Source of the DNA: an uncultured Clostridia bacterium
GTDB taxonomy: Bacteria; Bacillota_A; Clostridia; TANB77; CAG-508
NCBI GenBank assembly: GCA_944392525.1
Contig: CALXXB010000068.1
Coordinates: 1 to 6,043, forward strand
Reading direction: 5' to 3'
Length of the DNA stretch: 6,043 bases
Under the pieces are notes generated by a model. That model saw only the letters and a program-made list of their open reading frames with translations. It had not been told where the DNA came from and did no database searches. Position 1 is the stretch's first letter. Every line of letters begins with the position of its first letter. A program made the translations under genes and the position numbers. Shown piece by piece: positions 5,612 through 6,043 of the stretch.

Positions 5612-6043
5612 TTATTCTACTACTGAAACAGTTAGATATCTAACTCCCCATGCAAGTGCTTCTGCATGTGTGTTAACAAATATATCTATCTTGTTACCAT
5701 TTACTGCTCCGCCTCTATCTTCTACTGTATAAATATGTCCACCAATGTTTAATTTAGTACCAAAAGCAAATTTTGAAGAAGCTGCTACTGTTCTTCCTGC
5801 TGTTGCTTTTGTTCCTGATGCAGTCATTCCGTTTGTTTTACCACAACATTTGCTACAAGGACAATATGCTGTAATTTTATAAGTAACTCCTCCACTAGTT
5901 GATGCTGTTGATGCTGAAGTTCTTGTTGCAGTTGAACCTCTTGAAGTTGCTTTCTTTTGAACTTGAACAATTTTATCAACTGGTTCTGTAATTACTTTTT
6001 CAGAAATAACTGTTTTTTCAATCTCAACATCGTTTTGATATTT
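5612..6043 (-). CDS. G5 and 3D-domain cell-wall protein, C-terminal 143 residues (partial, runs off right edge)
   Basis: The reading frame is open from the window edge (first full codon 6043-6041) to a stop at 5614-5612; the N-terminus is outside. Residues 1-28 (KYQNDVEIEKTVISEKVITE and PVDKIVQV) look like the end of a G5 domain. Residues 30-52 form a Ser/Thr/Ala-rich linker. Residues 53-143 are a 3D domain (Pfam PF06725, double-psi beta-barrel), with TAYCPCSKCCGKTNGMTASG (58-77), YTVEDRGGAVNGNKIDIF (105-122) and HAEALAWGVR (126-135). Such architectures occur in YabE- and Rpf-like secreted proteins thought to cut or bind peptidoglycan. Two of the three namesake aspartates are seen (D109, D120); the first position is Ser (S89 in AASSK). 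An ATG at 5827 (M73) lies inside the conserved domain and is not the true start. Confidence 0.9.
   Translation of the reverse strand, partial: KYQNDVEIEKTVISEKVITEPVDKIVQVQKKATSRGSTATRTSASTASTSGGVTYKITAYCPCSKCCGKTNGMTASGTKATAGRTVAASSKFAFGTKLNIGGHIYTVEDRGGAVNGNKIDIFVNTHAEALAWGVRYLTVSVVE

Overview
The window is strongly AT-rich and all its genes lie on the minus strand. Codon choice (AGA, ACA, TTA, ATA), strong GGAGG-type ribosome binding sites, a UUG-started rpoB without the large proteobacterial insertions, and a G5/3D-type cell-wall protein with a Cys-rich YCPC..CC motif point to a low-GC Bacillota, most likely a clostridium or close relative. Trp is encoded by TGG in the genes checked, so there is no sign of a UGA-Trp code. 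I cannot name the species.

Layout, read in the direction of transcription (from 6043 down to 1): (1) the C-terminal 143 residues of a secreted or wall-associated G5 + 3D-domain protein, ending in a hairpin terminator; (2) a sigma-A-like promoter with an inverted repeat inside it, driving a tight four-gene unit: a Nudix hydrolase with an FPKGH motif, an Idi/YfcD-like Nudix hydrolase, exonuclease III (AP endonuclease), and an AI-2E-family membrane protein, closed by a 16-bp hairpin terminator; (3) an approximately 575-nt region without protein-coding genes, holding that terminator, a good sigma-A promoter and a leader of about 350 nt; (4) the first 674 codons of rpoB, which runs off the left edge.

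The Nudix-Nudix-xth cluster reads as a nucleotide-clean-up and base-damage-repair unit, with a general-purpose membrane protein as passenger (inference). rpoB has its own promoter here and is not preceded by rplJ-rplL, unlike the common Bacillota order. The most interesting object is the rpoB leader: its last 150 nt contain a roughly 109-nt domain that folds on paper into one long, multiply stacked hairpin with purine-rich internal loops, ending about 45 nt before the rpoB start. It may be a regulatory RNA analogous to the lacto-rpoB motif described upstream of rpoB in lactic acid bacteria; whether it is homologous or new needs a covariance search.
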